From positions 1-22,989 of the forward strand of contig JASLBZ010000030.1 in the NCBI GenBank assembly GCA_030146285.1: a stretch of DNA of 22,989 bases, in the 5' to 3' direction. A program made the translations under genes and the position numbers. Origin of the DNA: Neisseriaceae bacterium. GTDB taxonomy: Bacteria; Pseudomonadota; Gammaproteobacteria; Burkholderiales; Neisseriaceae. Below are positions 1 through 7,754 of this stretch, one piece after another (the first letter of the stretch is position 1; the number at the start of each line of letters is the position of its first letter). The notes under the pieces are model-generated. The model saw only the letters and a list, made by a program, of their open reading frames with translations. It searched no databases and had not been told where the DNA came from.

Positions 1-2
1 AC

Positions 3-542
3 ATTGATGCCATTTATGCTGTTTTTGAAGAAAAACTATTGGCCAGCTTAAGTGCTTATGCCACACCGAAACCTTATGTTTTAGATGCGATTGCGACTTT
101 AAAAGACATGGGCATTCGCATTGGCTCAACCACAGGCTACTACCAACAAATGATGGACATCGTCACAGAAGGTGCAAAAGCGCAAGGTTATGAGCCAGAA
201 GTGTGGTATTGCTCAGACCATGTGGGTGGTTATGGCCGACCTTATCCCTATATGCTGTTTAAAAACATGCAAGATTTGGGTTTAAAAAACGTTGCCAGCG
301 TTTTAAAAGTAGGCGACACCCAAAGCGATATCGCAGAAGGCATTGCCGCTGGTGTACGTACTGTGGGTGTGATTGAAGGCAGCTCAGAAATGGGCTTGAA
401 TGAAGCCGAATGGAATGCGTTAAATGAAGATGCCAAAAACGAGCTTCGCAGCCGTACCCGCGAGCGCTTTTTAAGCTATGGCGCTGACTTTGTTATCAAT
501 GATTTTCGTGAGTTGCCAACATTGATTAAAATGTTGGGTTAA
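3..542 (+). CDS. phnX: Phosphonoacetaldehyde hydrolase (phosphonatase), C-terminal part, cut by the window edge
   Basis: The reading frame is open from base 3, so the gene begins outside the window; about 179 C-terminal residues of a usual 270 or so are visible. The enzyme is a cytoplasmic HAD-superfamily hydrolase that splits the C-P bond of phosphonoacetaldehyde to acetaldehyde and phosphate, the second step of 2-aminoethylphosphonate breakdown after the PhnW transaminase. Visible family motifs are GSTTGY (bases about 121-138), GRPYPYM (about 235-255) and the acidic HAD motif VGDTQSD (about 310-330). The nucleophilic Asp and the Schiff-base Lys lie in or near the missing N-terminal part and cannot be checked. 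A TTG at 39 is in frame but is internal, since conserved residues lie before it. An AEP-type importer lies 3.6 kb downstream. Confidence 0.93.
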   Translation: MDAIYAVFEEKLLASLSAYATPKPYVLDAIATLKDMGIRIGSTTGYYQQMMDIVTEGAKAQGYEPEVWYCSDHVGGYGRPYPYMLFKNMQDLGLKNVASVLKVGDTQSDIAEGIAAGVRTVGVIEGSSEMGLNEAEWNALNEDAKNELRSRTRERFLSYGADFVINDFRELPTLIKMLG

Positions 543-553
543 AGCATTATTCA

Positions 554-598
554 AAAAAACCAGGCAGCCTGAAACACATCAGGCTGCCTGTTTTTTTT
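554..598. terminator. Bidirectional Rho-independent terminator built from an inverted DNA-uptake-like word
   Basis: The arms CAGGCAGCCTGA (561-572) and TCAGGCTGCCTG (579-590) pair perfectly around the loop AACACA. An A-run (554-559) and a T-run (591-598) flank them, so the hairpin can end transcription from both sides. It sits between phnX (+) and the convergent barrel/beta-helix gene (-). Bases 562-573 match the 12-mer AGGCAGCCTGAA, a DNA-uptake dialect known from Kingella-group Neisseriaceae. Paired uptake words used as terminators are well known in this family. Confidence 0.9.
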
Positions 599-612
599 AC
601 ATGGATATTGGT

Positions 613-2736
613 TTATTTGCAGATGGAAAAGTCTGGAATGATGCTGCCGTTAATGTTGAGCTGGTGTTTGTCATCTTGGTTTAATTCGGTTGGAACGTGC
701 ATCTCAGATGTGCAGACTTTTTTGGTATTGTTGCTGACAATATTGCCATGCACGTTTTCAATAGGCCCCCAAACATTGATGATTGCATTTTTGGCATCAT
801 TGACCACAACATTGTTAAGGTGCAGGTTTTTTAAAGCTCCACCCATAAATTCATAATCAGTACCATATAAAAACAAGCCATTTTTTGCTGCTTGGTTAAT
901 GGTCACATTGTTCAAGCTCACATTGCTGCTCGGGTTTAGGAATACACCAGAATTGCTTGCCTCATTGCTGATCAAGCCATTGACTTGAATGTTGTTGTTT
1001 TGGACTTTGGGTAGGCTGGATGAATTAATAATCATTAAGCCATTCACACCACCGGTGAGTTTGGTGTTGTTCAGAGCAATGTTTTTGCTGGCTTGCAAGA
1101 CGATTAAATCCATATCATAGCCACCATTTTCTTTTCTATCGTGGTTGTCGATGCTGTAGTGGTTGATTTTGGCATCATCCACACCGACCATAATCAGGCC
1201 TTCTCGTCTGGTGTTGGTGATGTCAATGTTGTTAAGCTGGATGTTATCGCTCACACGTTCGTAATTTTCATCCCCGTTTTCATGAATCTTACTGGCAATA
1301 AAAACACCATAAGTGACATTTTCGGCTGCCAAATTATCGATTTGAATGTTGCGTGAACCAATGGCACTGAAAGCTGCATTCGGAGCATGGTTGGGGTTTT
1401 GCATCACCGCAAACTCACAAGTGGTGTTGTTTTCGCAAATGTGTAAATCACGTACTTGGGTATCTTTTAGCGCAATGCCATAGATGTTATCTAGCTTAAT
1501 GCCATCACCAGCAGTTTTTTGAATGCTGATGTTGTGTAGCCGGATATTGTTGCTTGCGCTGGTGTGATTGGCAATGCCCGCTAAGCCGCCTTCAATATGG
1601 ATATGCTTAACCATGGTATTGTCTTTTAATACAAGAGAATGGGCTTGGTCATTGCTATTGATGATAGAGGCTTTGGCACCTTGGTGAGTAAACTGTGCTG
1701 TTTTGCCATTGGCCTTCAGTTCCAAAGAGCCACCACCACCCAGTAAGGTTTGATTTTGATTCAAGACCAAGCTTTGATCGCTCTTTAATTCTCCGCTGAC
1801 AAGCACCACTGCATGCTCGCCTAATTTGGCAATGTTTTGGTTAAGCGCTGTCATGTCCACGGTTTGGTTGTCGCTAAACTGCCAAGATTGGGCTGTTCTA
1901 AAACGTTCATCTTTTACAAAATGTTGTTGCTCAAATGTTTGTACATTGGCAATTAAGGCTCGATTCACGTCTTTGTGCATCGGCATGCTTGGGTTGTTGG
2001 TTTGGCCAAAATTCAATTTAACTTGCAAACCAACTTGTTGTTTCTTTTCTTTATCGTGACCCAAATAAGCACCCAGTTTTAATTGAGTGTGTTTCGGTAG
2101 CCACTGGGTTTGCTGTACCTGCCATTCTGCGCGCACTCGTGCACCCAGATTGTCACTTTTTTGTTCTTTATCTTGCCAATAGCCACCAACAAAGGCTTTG
2201 AGCGATTGTTTGGGTGATTGCCACAAAGTCGCTCCCATTTCTACATCCATGGCTTTATTGAGTTTTTCCATTGAGTTGGTTGTCAAAATACCCAAAGCAT
2301 TGCCCTGTAAACTACCAATATCAGACGTTGCATATTGTTTGGTTTGACTGCCCACTGGAATATAGGCATTGGCACTGACTTCTAGATCTTGATTGAACCA
2401 TTCAAGACCCAAAGAGGCTTGAGAGAAGTGCTTTTTATTTTGCGAACGAATACCATCGTAATAAGCATGAATGCCAAAAATACCATTGCCAGTATGCTGA
2501 CGAAAGCCAAATCCGATACTGGCACTGTGCTCACTTTGATTGCCATGGTAATAACGGGCATCCAAAAAGCCAGTTTGCAGGTCATTGCCGATAGGCAACA
2601 TAACACCCAGCCCCGTTTGGTTGCCACCGTTATACCAGTGGTTTTGTATTTGAACTTGAGGTTTGAAATGGGTTTGTGCTTGCGTTATGGGTGCAAGAGC
2701 TGCCAATACCAATAGAGCAATTAGGTTTTTTTTCAT
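613..2736 (-). CDS. Secreted protein with inverse-autotransporter-like barrel and right-handed beta-helix passenger
   Basis: 707 residues. A Sec signal peptide covers about 1-20, with cleavage after TQA. Residues about 22-245 look like the inverse-autotransporter (intimin/invasin) beta-domain: alternating strands such as GFGFRQ, GIFGIHAYYDG, a GLEW strand and SANAYIPVG, ending near KLNFGQ. After a short linker, residues about 290-700 are rich in Asn-Ile/Asn-Val turns (IQIDNL, IALNNTKL, VSLNNVTI) typical of a parallel right-handed beta-helix (NosD/pectate-lyase-like). Four cysteines are visible in the passenger, one close to the C-terminus. No catalytic signature is evident. I infer an outer-membrane-anchored, surface-exposed fibre or glycan-binding protein. 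No good Shine-Dalgarno precedes the ATG. A Fur box lies 33 bases upstream, so iron starvation probably induces it. The alternative is a soluble periplasmic beta-helix whose N-terminus only mimics a barrel. Confidence 0.72.
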   Translation of the reverse strand: MKKNLIALLVLAALAPITQAQTHFKPQVQIQNHWYNGGNQTGLGVMLPIGNDLQTGFLDARYYHGNQSEHSASIGFGFRQHTGNGIFGIHAYYDGIRSQNKKHFSQASLGLEWFNQDLEVSANAYIPVGSQTKQYATSDIGSLQGNALGILTTNSMEKLNKAMDVEMGATLWQSPKQSLKAFVGGYWQDKEQKSDNLGARVRAEWQVQQTQWLPKHTQLKLGAYLGHDKEKKQQVGLQVKLNFGQTNNPSMPMHKDVNRALIANVQTFEQQHFVKDERFRTAQSWQFSDNQTVDMTALNQNIAKLGEHAVVLVSGELKSDQSLVLNQNQTLLGGGGSLELKANGKTAQFTHQGAKASIINSNDQAHSLVLKDNTMVKHIHIEGGLAGIANHTSASNNIRLHNISIQKTAGDGIKLDNIYGIALKDTQVRDLHICENNTTCEFAVMQNPNHAPNAAFSAIGSRNIQIDNLAAENVTYGVFIASKIHENGDENYERVSDNIQLNNIDITNTRREGLIMVGVDDAKINHYSIDNHDRKENGGYDMDLIVLQASKNIALNNTKLTGGVNGLMIINSSSLPKVQNNNIQVNGLISNEASNSGVFLNPSSNVSLNNVTINQAAKNGLFLYGTDYEFMGGALKNLHLNNVVVNDAKNAIINVWGPIENVHGNIVSNNTKKVCTSEMHVPTELNQDDKHQLNINGSIIPDFSICK

Positions 2737-2768
2737 GATGTATGAGTCGGTTTGTTTTTGTTAAAAAT

Positions 2769-2787
2769 CGTAATGATAATGATTATT
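2769..2787 (-). promoter_or_regulatory. Putative Fur box upstream of the barrel/beta-helix gene
   Basis: The 19 bases CGTAATGATAATGATTATT match the Fur consensus GATAATGATAATCATTATC at 15 of 19 positions, including an uninterrupted run of ten. The site lies 33 bases before the ATG at 2736 and about 180 bases from the divergent gene at 2966. It therefore most likely represses the minus-strand gene under iron-replete conditions. The promoter hexamers under it are AT-rich and ambiguous. Confidence 0.7.
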
Positions 2788-2965
2788 AAATACTTTTGAT
2801 AGGCGAATTTTGAATGAATATTGATATGGGCTTGTTAACTGTGTTATCTGTTTATTTGTATGTGAAATTTAGTTTTTAAAATAAGATGTATTTTTAGTTG
2901 GCTTTTGTTTTTAAGCAAATACGTTTAAAATCGAAGGACTTATTAACCCAAATAAGGAAAGGAAA

Positions 2966-3391
2966 ATGCACATGAATGATGCTGATATTCGCCAGGTTTT
3001 GAATACAGTGAAAACCATTGCTTTGGTTGGTGCAAGTGACAAGACACATCGAGCCAGCTATCAGGTCATGGAATATTTGTTGGCTCAGGGTTATCATGTC
3101 ATTCCGGTTAGCCCAAAATTGGCAGGCAAAACCGTTTTAGGCCAACACATTTATGCCACATTGGCCGATGTTCCCGTTGCCATTGATATGGTGGATGTGT
3201 TTCGCAACAGTGATGCGTTGTATGCTGTGACTGAGGAAGCCATTGGCGCCCATGCCAAGGTTTTGTGGACGCAGTTAAATGTGGTGGACAATGCTGCGGC
3301 ACAATTGGCAAAAGAGGCAGGCTTACAGGTTGTGATGGACAAATGTCCTGCCATTGAAATTCCGCGTTTGGGTTTAGAAAAACGCCAGTAA
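2966..3391 (+). CDS. CoA-binding (YccU-type Rossmann) protein
   Basis: 141 residues, the usual size for the stand-alone CoA-binding family (YccU; same fold as the CoA-binding domain of succinyl-CoA synthetase). The N-terminal nucleotide-binding segment TIALVGASDKTHRASY (about 17-32) and the following YHVIPVSP strand are typical. So is the C-terminal VVMDKCPAIEIPRL, whose Cys is conserved in many members. Its biochemical role is unknown; binding of CoA or a related nucleotide is inferred from the family. AAGGA (2954-2958) suits the first ATG. A second ATG at 2972, served by GGA at 2961-2963, is nearly as good. It is followed after 12 bases by a DUF4265 gene, probably in the same transcript. 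Confidence 0.85.
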   Translation: MHMNDADIRQVLNTVKTIALVGASDKTHRASYQVMEYLLAQGYHVIPVSPKLAGKTVLGQHIYATLADVPVAIDMVDVFRNSDALYAVTEEAIGAHAKVLWTQLNVVDNAAAQLAKEAGLQVVMDKCPAIEIPRLGLEKRQ

Positions 3392-3403
3392 AGACAGATT
3401 AAA

Positions 3404-3886
3404 ATGAAAAATGCACGACATGAAGAAATTGTGGCTCACTACAAAAGTGAGTTTTTAGATGATATGGTCAGTGAAACCTTTTGGGGCTTGGTGATCAATG
3501 CTCCCAAGGGTTTATATCAAGTAACCAATATCCCTTTTTATGGACCTGAATTCGCCAATGGCGATATTATTCATGCGCTCAAAGATGAAGAAACTGGCAT
3601 GCTAACCTACCAAGAAATTGTAGAGCATTCTGGTCATTCAACGATTCAAGTGGTGCAAACCAAAGACAGTTATAACATGGATGGCTTGTTGGGTAAGTTA
3701 CATGGCTTAGGTGCTTATGTAGAAAGCTTAGACAAAACCTTTTTTGTGATTGATTTGCCGCCAAACAAAAGCTATGGCCCCATTTACAAAGAGCTTTTGT
3801 TGGCAGAAAAAGCCGGCAATATCGGCTTTGCAGAACCCGTATTGACTGAGCAGCATTTGCGTGAAAGCAATCGCAAGTCGGTTTAA
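3404..3886 (+). CDS. DUF4265-family protein of unknown function
   Basis: 160 residues, no signal peptide, no membrane segment. The pattern resembles DUF4265: a FWGLVINAPKGLYQVTNIPFY strand region (about 26-46), then GDIIHALKDEE, then VEHSGHSTIQVV (about 73-84). The C-terminal part (IYKELLLAEKAGNIGFAEP) is predicted alpha/beta. No catalytic residues are recognisable. It follows the CoA-binding gene by 12 bases with a poor ribosome-binding site, which suggests translational dependence on that gene. A strong terminator at 4018-4042 ends the unit. Function cannot be assigned from sequence. Confidence 0.75.
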   Translation: MKNARHEEIVAHYKSEFLDDMVSETFWGLVINAPKGLYQVTNIPFYGPEFANGDIIHALKDEETGMLTYQEIVEHSGHSTIQVVQTKDSYNMDGLLGKLHGLGAYVESLDKTFFVIDLPPNKSYGPIYKELLLAEKAGNIGFAEPVLTEQHLRESNRKSV

Positions 3887-3964
3887 GTATTATTTCTGAA
3901 ATATGGTTTTAAAGATTTTGTTATTTAAATAACTTAACAGATATTTTACCTATTCATAAAATTG

Positions 3965-4014
3965 TCATGAAAGTATTGGAATATCATGTATGTGATTTTT
4001 CAATACCTTCATGA
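3965..4014. repeat. Large imperfect inverted repeat (hairpin) downstream of the DUF4265 gene
   Basis: TCATGAAAGTATTG (3965-3978) is the reverse complement of CAATACCTTCATGA (4001-4014) with one mismatch, giving 14-base arms. The loop holds a second short inverted repeat, ATCA/TGAT. The structure lies 78 bases after the DUF4265 stop and directly before a separate, classical terminator, so it is not needed as a terminator itself. It could protect the 3' end of the mRNA, bind a dimeric regulator, or belong to a small RNA. Confidence 0.6.
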
Positions 4015-4017
4015 TTC

Positions 4018-4042
4018 GCCAGCCATGTGCTGGCTTTTTTTT
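4018..4042 (+). terminator. Rho-independent terminator
   Basis: GCCAGC (4018-4023) and GCTGGC (4029-4034) form a GC-rich stem around CATGT, followed by eight T (4035-4042). It closes the CoA-binding/DUF4265 unit and separates it from the importer operon. Confidence 0.88.
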
Positions 4043-4110
4043 GCTTGCGGCATATGTCATTTTTGAACAGGTTTGGCTTATCTTTTTAGCTTGTAATCAT
4101 ATTGTCATGT

Positions 4111-4140
4111 TTGTTTTTCACAATAAAGCCACTTTATACA
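4111..4140 (+). promoter_or_regulatory. Possible promoter of the importer operon
   Basis: TTGTTT (4111-4116) and TATACA (4135-4140) are separated by 18 bases and lie about 20 bases before the first ATG of the operon at 4160. The match is moderate. No obvious operator such as a Pho box or Fur box is visible in 4043-4159. The region between the terminator and this gene holds nothing else I can support. Confidence 0.35.
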
Positions 4141-4159
4141 CACATGGTTACCTTAAAAA

Positions 4160-5278
4160 ATGAATGCAAAATGGATTTATCAAAGCTTGTTGGTGTTGCC
4201 ATTGTTGGCAGCTTGTGGCGGCAATACCCAAGAAAGTGCTAGCAAAGCCGTTGAAGCTGCAAGCACTGCCGTGGTGAATGAGTCAGAAGTTCAAGATATC
4301 AATGCCTTGATTGCAGCGGCCAAAGCCGAAGGCACAGTCAACAGTGTGGGCATGCCAGATTCGTGGGCGAACTGGAAAGGCACTTGGGCTGATATTGCCA
4401 GCGAGTATGGTTTAAAGCACCAAGATACAGACATGAGTTCCGCACAAGAAATTGCCAAGTTTGCCGCTGAGCAAGACAATGCCACAGCTGATATTGGCGA
4501 TGTGGGCATTTCATTTGGTCCGATTGCTGTGCAACAAGGTGTCACACAGGCTTTTAAAACCAGTTATTGGGATCAAATCCCTGATTGGGCAAAAGACAAA
4601 AATGGTGAGTGGGTTGTGGGTTATACCGGCACGATTGCGTTTATTGTGAACAAAGACATTGTGAAAGACGTGCCACGCAGCTGGGCTGATTTGAAAAAAG
4701 GCCAATACAAAGTGACTGTGGGCGATGTGTCTGCGGCAAGCCAAGCGGTGAATGCGGTATTGGCAGCTAACTTTGCCCTAGGTGGTACAGAAGCTGATTT
4801 AAATCCTGCGTTGGATTTTTTTGCTGAACTTGCCAAACAAAAACGTTTGGGCATGAGTAACCCTGTGATTGCCAATTTGGAAAAAGGCGAAATTGAAGTT
4901 GGTATCGTTTGGGACTTTAATGGTTTGAATTACCGAGACCAAATTGATTCGAATCGTTTTGAAGTTTTGATTCCTTCGGATGGTTCAGTGATTTCTGGCT
5001 ACGCAACCATCATCAATAAGTATGCGAAAAACCCCAACGCTGCCAAATTGACCCGTGAGTTTATTTTGTCAGACAAAGGTCAATTGAATTTGGCCCAAGG
5101 TTTTGCCCGTCCGATTCGTGCAGAACACATTACCATTCCGGAAGACATTCAAAAGAAATTGTTGCCCAACGAGCAGTATGCCAAAGCGCGTCCTGTAACG
5201 GATTATGCTGTGTGGGAAAAAACAGCCAAAGCATTGCCAAGCATGTGGCAGCAAAAAGTTTTGATTCATCAGCAATAA
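4160..5278 (+). CDS. Lipoprotein substrate-binding protein of a phosphonate-type (PhnS/AfuA-like) ABC importer
   Basis: 372 residues. A lipoprotein signal ends in the lipobox LAAC with Cys19, followed by a flexible Ala/Ser/Glu-rich linker to about residue 45. The binding-protein fold then starts with LIAAAKAEGTVNSVG, the usual opening of the AfuA/PhnS class (extracellular solute-binding family 6/11). Further family-like stretches are GYTGTIAFIVNK, VPRSWADLKKGQYK and GEIEVGIVWDFNG. It should capture ligand at the periplasmic face for the permeases encoded downstream. The ligand is not readable from the sequence: 2-aminoethylphosphonate or an organophosphate is inferred from phnX and from the phosphoesterase encoded next, while Fe(III) or a sugar phosphate are alternatives in this family. 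No strong Shine-Dalgarno is seen. The next gene starts 24 bases after the stop. Confidence 0.8.
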   Translation: MNAKWIYQSLLVLPLLAACGGNTQESASKAVEAASTAVVNESEVQDINALIAAAKAEGTVNSVGMPDSWANWKGTWADIASEYGLKHQDTDMSSAQEIAKFAAEQDNATADIGDVGISFGPIAVQQGVTQAFKTSYWDQIPDWAKDKNGEWVVGYTGTIAFIVNKDIVKDVPRSWADLKKGQYKVTVGDVSAASQAVNAVLAANFALGGTEADLNPALDFFAELAKQKRLGMSNPVIANLEKGEIEVGIVWDFNGLNYRDQIDSNRFEVLIPSDGSVISGYATIINKYAKNPNAAKLTREFILSDKGQLNLAQGFARPIRAEHITIPEDIQKKLLPNEQYAKARPVTDYAVWEKTAKALPSMWQQKVLIHQQ

Positions 5279-5302
5279 GCAATTTAAAGGCTAGAAATAC
5301 TT

Positions 5303-6100
5303 ATGAAGGTTATTTTGGTGGTTTTAGACGGTTTGAATGCCGATGTGGCAGAGCACAATATGGGTTTTTTACAAGCCATGTGTCAAGCGAAGTTAGGGCG
5401 TTTTTATCGGATGCAGTGTGAATTACCATCATTGTCTCGACCTTTGTATGAATGCATCTTAACGGGCGTTACGCCCGTTAAGAGTGGCATTTATCACAAT
5501 GGTGTGAGCCGTTTGAGTCAAGAAACAAGCATTTTTCATTATGCCAGAAAAGCCAATCTTAGCACGGCAGCAGCGGCATACCATTGGGTTAGTGAACTTT
5601 ACAATGCAACCCCTTTTATCCCAAGATTGCACCGCCACACGGCAAACGCCAATCTTCCCATTCAATACGGTCATTTTTATTACCGTGATGATTATCCAGA
5701 CTCTCACTTGTTTGATGATGCAGAGCATTTGCGCACAGCACATGATCCTGATTTTTTATTGGTTCACCCCATGAATATTGATGATGCAGGGCATCGTGAA
5801 GGTTTGGATTCGATAAAATACCGTAACAGTGCACGCTTTGCAGATGGCTATTTGTCAGAGTATTTGAATGACTGGTTAAACGCGGGCTACCAAGTCATCA
5901 TCACTGCTGACCACGGAATGAACAACGATAAAAGTCATGGTGGTATTTTGCCTGAAGAAACAACAGTGCCACTTTTTGTGTTTGGCGATGCTTTTTCTTT
6001 TCAGGATGCCTGTGTTTTGCAAACCCAATTGTGTGGCACGATTTGCCATTTGTTACAGGTCGAGCACGATAAGCCGATATGTCAGGCTTTATTAAAATGA
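5303..6100 (+). CDS. Cytoplasmic phosphodiesterase/nucleotide pyrophosphatase-superfamily enzyme inside the importer operon
   Basis: 265 residues, alkaline-phosphatase superfamily (type I phosphodiesterase/nucleotide pyrophosphatase, phosphonoacetate-hydrolase branch). The metal and nucleophile sites look complete: Asp9 in VVLDG, Ser45 in PSLSRP at the usual Thr/Ser nucleophile position before LTG, Asp160/Asp161 and His164 in DDAGH, Asp203-His204 in ADHGM, and His212 in SHGG. No signal peptide: the protein starts directly with the first beta strand, so it acts in the cytoplasm, presumably on what the importer brings in. It could hydrolyse a phosphodiester, a phosphonate monoester or phosphonoacetate. 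Its stop overlaps the next start as ATGA (6097-6100), indicating coupled translation. Family assignment is firm; the substrate is not known. Confidence 0.85.
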   Translation: MKVILVVLDGLNADVAEHNMGFLQAMCQAKLGRFYRMQCELPSLSRPLYECILTGVTPVKSGIYHNGVSRLSQETSIFHYARKANLSTAAAAYHWVSELYNATPFIPRLHRHTANANLPIQYGHFYYRDDYPDSHLFDDAEHLRTAHDPDFLLVHPMNIDDAGHREGLDSIKYRNSARFADGYLSEYLNDWLNAGYQVIITADHGMNNDKSHGGILPEETTVPLFVFGDAFSFQDACVLQTQLCGTICHLLQVEHDKPICQALLK

Positions 6101-6939
6101 AAAATAAGACTGCATGGATTATGGCGCTGATCAGCACCATACCATTTTTAATATTGTTGCTCATGTTCTTATTGATTCCGATGGTTTGGATTGTGATCAG
6201 TGCTTTTCAAAACATGGATGGCTCTTGGACGCTGGCATGGTTCAACGAGTTGGCAAATAATCCTTTTTATAAACAAGCCTTAACTCAATCATTGAAAATC
6301 AGTTTTTGGCCTAGTGTGGTGGGTTTATTCATTGGTTTAATGGGTGCTTACTCATTGTTTCGGGTGAAAGATTCTGTGTTTGGCAAAGCCATGTTGTCAT
6401 TTAACAGCGTGATGAGCAATTTTACTGGCGTGCCTTTGGCTTTTGCTTTCATGATTATTTTGGGCAGCAATGGTGTCTTGACCATTTTGATGAAAATGGG
6501 TGGCATGCATGATGTTTTTGACATTTATGGTTTATCTGGCTTGATGCTGGTGTATGTGTATTTTCAAGTGCCATTGGCCATCTTATTGCTGTATCCCGCC
6601 ATTGAGAGTTTGCAATCTGAATGGCGCGAAAGTGCCAGTTTAATGGGGGCAGGGCGCTTTGCTTATTTTCGCCATATTGCCATTCCAATCTTAATGCCAG
6701 CAATCTTGGCGACGTTTGTGGTGTTGTTCGCCAATGCTTTGGGTGCTTATGCCACCACATATGCGTTAACCACTGGCAATTTCAATATCTTACCCATTCG
6801 CATCGCTTCGCTTATTGCGGGAAATTTATCACTGGAGCCGAATATGGCAGCAGCCATTTCCGTTTTGTTGATGCTGATTATGGTGCTGACAACAGGCTTG
6901 AATCAGTGGTTACATCGATATGTGGGGAAATGGACATGA
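6097..6939 (+). CDS. ABC importer permease 1 (PhnU/AfuB-like)
   Basis: 280 residues from the ATG at 6097, which overlaps the upstream stop as ATGA; an in-frame ATG at 6079 would lie inside the preceding gene and is less likely. About six membrane segments are visible, the first at about 7-31. The ATPase-docking EAA loop is at about 175-195 (ESASLMGAGRFAYFRHIAIP). It forms the inner-membrane channel with permease 2. The gene ends in a second ATGA overlap with the next permease, so a 1:1 dose of the two subunits is expected. Confidence 0.9.
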   Translation: MKNKTAWIMALISTIPFLILLLMFLLIPMVWIVISAFQNMDGSWTLAWFNELANNPFYKQALTQSLKISFWPSVVGLFIGLMGAYSLFRVKDSVFGKAMLSFNSVMSNFTGVPLAFAFMIILGSNGVLTILMKMGGMHDVFDIYGLSGLMLVYVYFQVPLAILLLYPAIESLQSEWRESASLMGAGRFAYFRHIAIPILMPAILATFVVLFANALGAYATTYALTTGNFNILPIRIASLIAGNLSLEPNMAAAISVLLMLIMVLTTGLNQWLHRYVGKWT

Positions 6940-7754
6940 GCAAACAACCGACTTCTTCACCGGCAAGCCATCGCTGGCCTCATTTTTTGGTTTTAAGCAT
7001 TATTGCTGTTTTTCTGGCTCTGCCTGTACTGGCCACCGCTTTGTATGCGATTGCACTGGACTGGGGAGCAACAATATTGCCCAAAGGATGGACGCTGACG
7101 TGGCTGTCTGATTTGTGGAGCGATAAGCGTTTTTTATTGGCATTTCGCAACTCTTTGTTTGTGTGTGTTGCATCGGCTTTGGTGTGCATTGTGGTGTGCA
7201 TGCCGATCTTAATGTTGGTACACACCAAACTACCAAAATTGGGAAAATGGATGAATGTGGTGGTGACTTTGCCTTTTGCCGTACCGCCTGTGGTGGCTTC
7301 GGTGGGTTTATTGCAACTGTATTCAAATGGCTTTTTTGCCATGACAGGAACACCGTGGATTTTGATTGGTTGTTATTTCACCATCGCTTTGCCATTTGTT
7401 TATCGAGCGTTAGATAACAATATGCGTGCTTTGAATATTAAAGAGCTGGTGGATGCCGCAGAACTGCTGGGCGCGTCAACTTGGCAAGCAACGTGGTATG
7501 TGGTGTTACCTAACTTGAAAAACGGCATGTTGGTGGCGTTTTTTGTTTCGCTGTCGTTTTTAATGGGCGAATTTGTTTTTGCCAATTTATTGGCAAGCAG
7601 CCGTTTTGAAACCATTCAAGTTTATTTGTACAGCATTAAGAATATGTCAGGTCATTACTCAAGCGCATTGGTCTTTTCTTACTTTAGCATTATTTTGTTG
7701 CTGACTTTTGTGGTGAGCTTACTGAATGAAAACAAACGAAAAAGAAACAAATGA
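6936..7754 (+). CDS. ABC importer permease 2 (PhnV-like)
   Basis: 272 residues from ATG 6936, overlapping the stop of permease 1 as ATGA; GGGGAA about 8 bases upstream acts as ribosome-binding site. In-frame ATG 6930 is an alternative giving two more residues. The same frame is open back to 6621, but that part is the shadow of permease 1. The protein is very hydrophobic with about six membrane helices. The EAA loop reads DAAELLGASTWQATWYVVLP, and the C-terminal tail is basic. The stop TGA overlaps the ATPase start, again as ATGA. Confidence 0.9.
   Translation: MSKQPTSSPASHRWPHFLVLSIIAVFLALPVLATALYAIALDWGATILPKGWTLTWLSDLWSDKRFLLAFRNSLFVCVASALVCIVVCMPILMLVHTKLPKLGKWMNVVVTLPFAVPPVVASVGLLQLYSNGFFAMTGTPWILIGCYFTIALPFVYRALDNNMRALNIKELVDAAELLGASTWQATWYVVLPNLKNGMLVAFFVSLSFLMGEFVFANLLASSRFETIQVYLYSIKNMSGHYSSALVFSYFSIILLLTFVVSLLNENKRKRNK

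Noticed and set aside
1826..2715. Plus-strand open frames opposite the barrel/beta-helix gene (1826-2059, 2389-2715)
   Set aside because: No ribosome-binding sites and no plausible protein features; they are antisense shadows of the long minus-strand gene.
6621..6935. Long upstream extension of permease 2
   Set aside because: It is fully inside permease 1 in another frame and reads as low-quality Cys/His-rich sequence. The ATGA overlap at 6936 gives a membrane protein of normal length.
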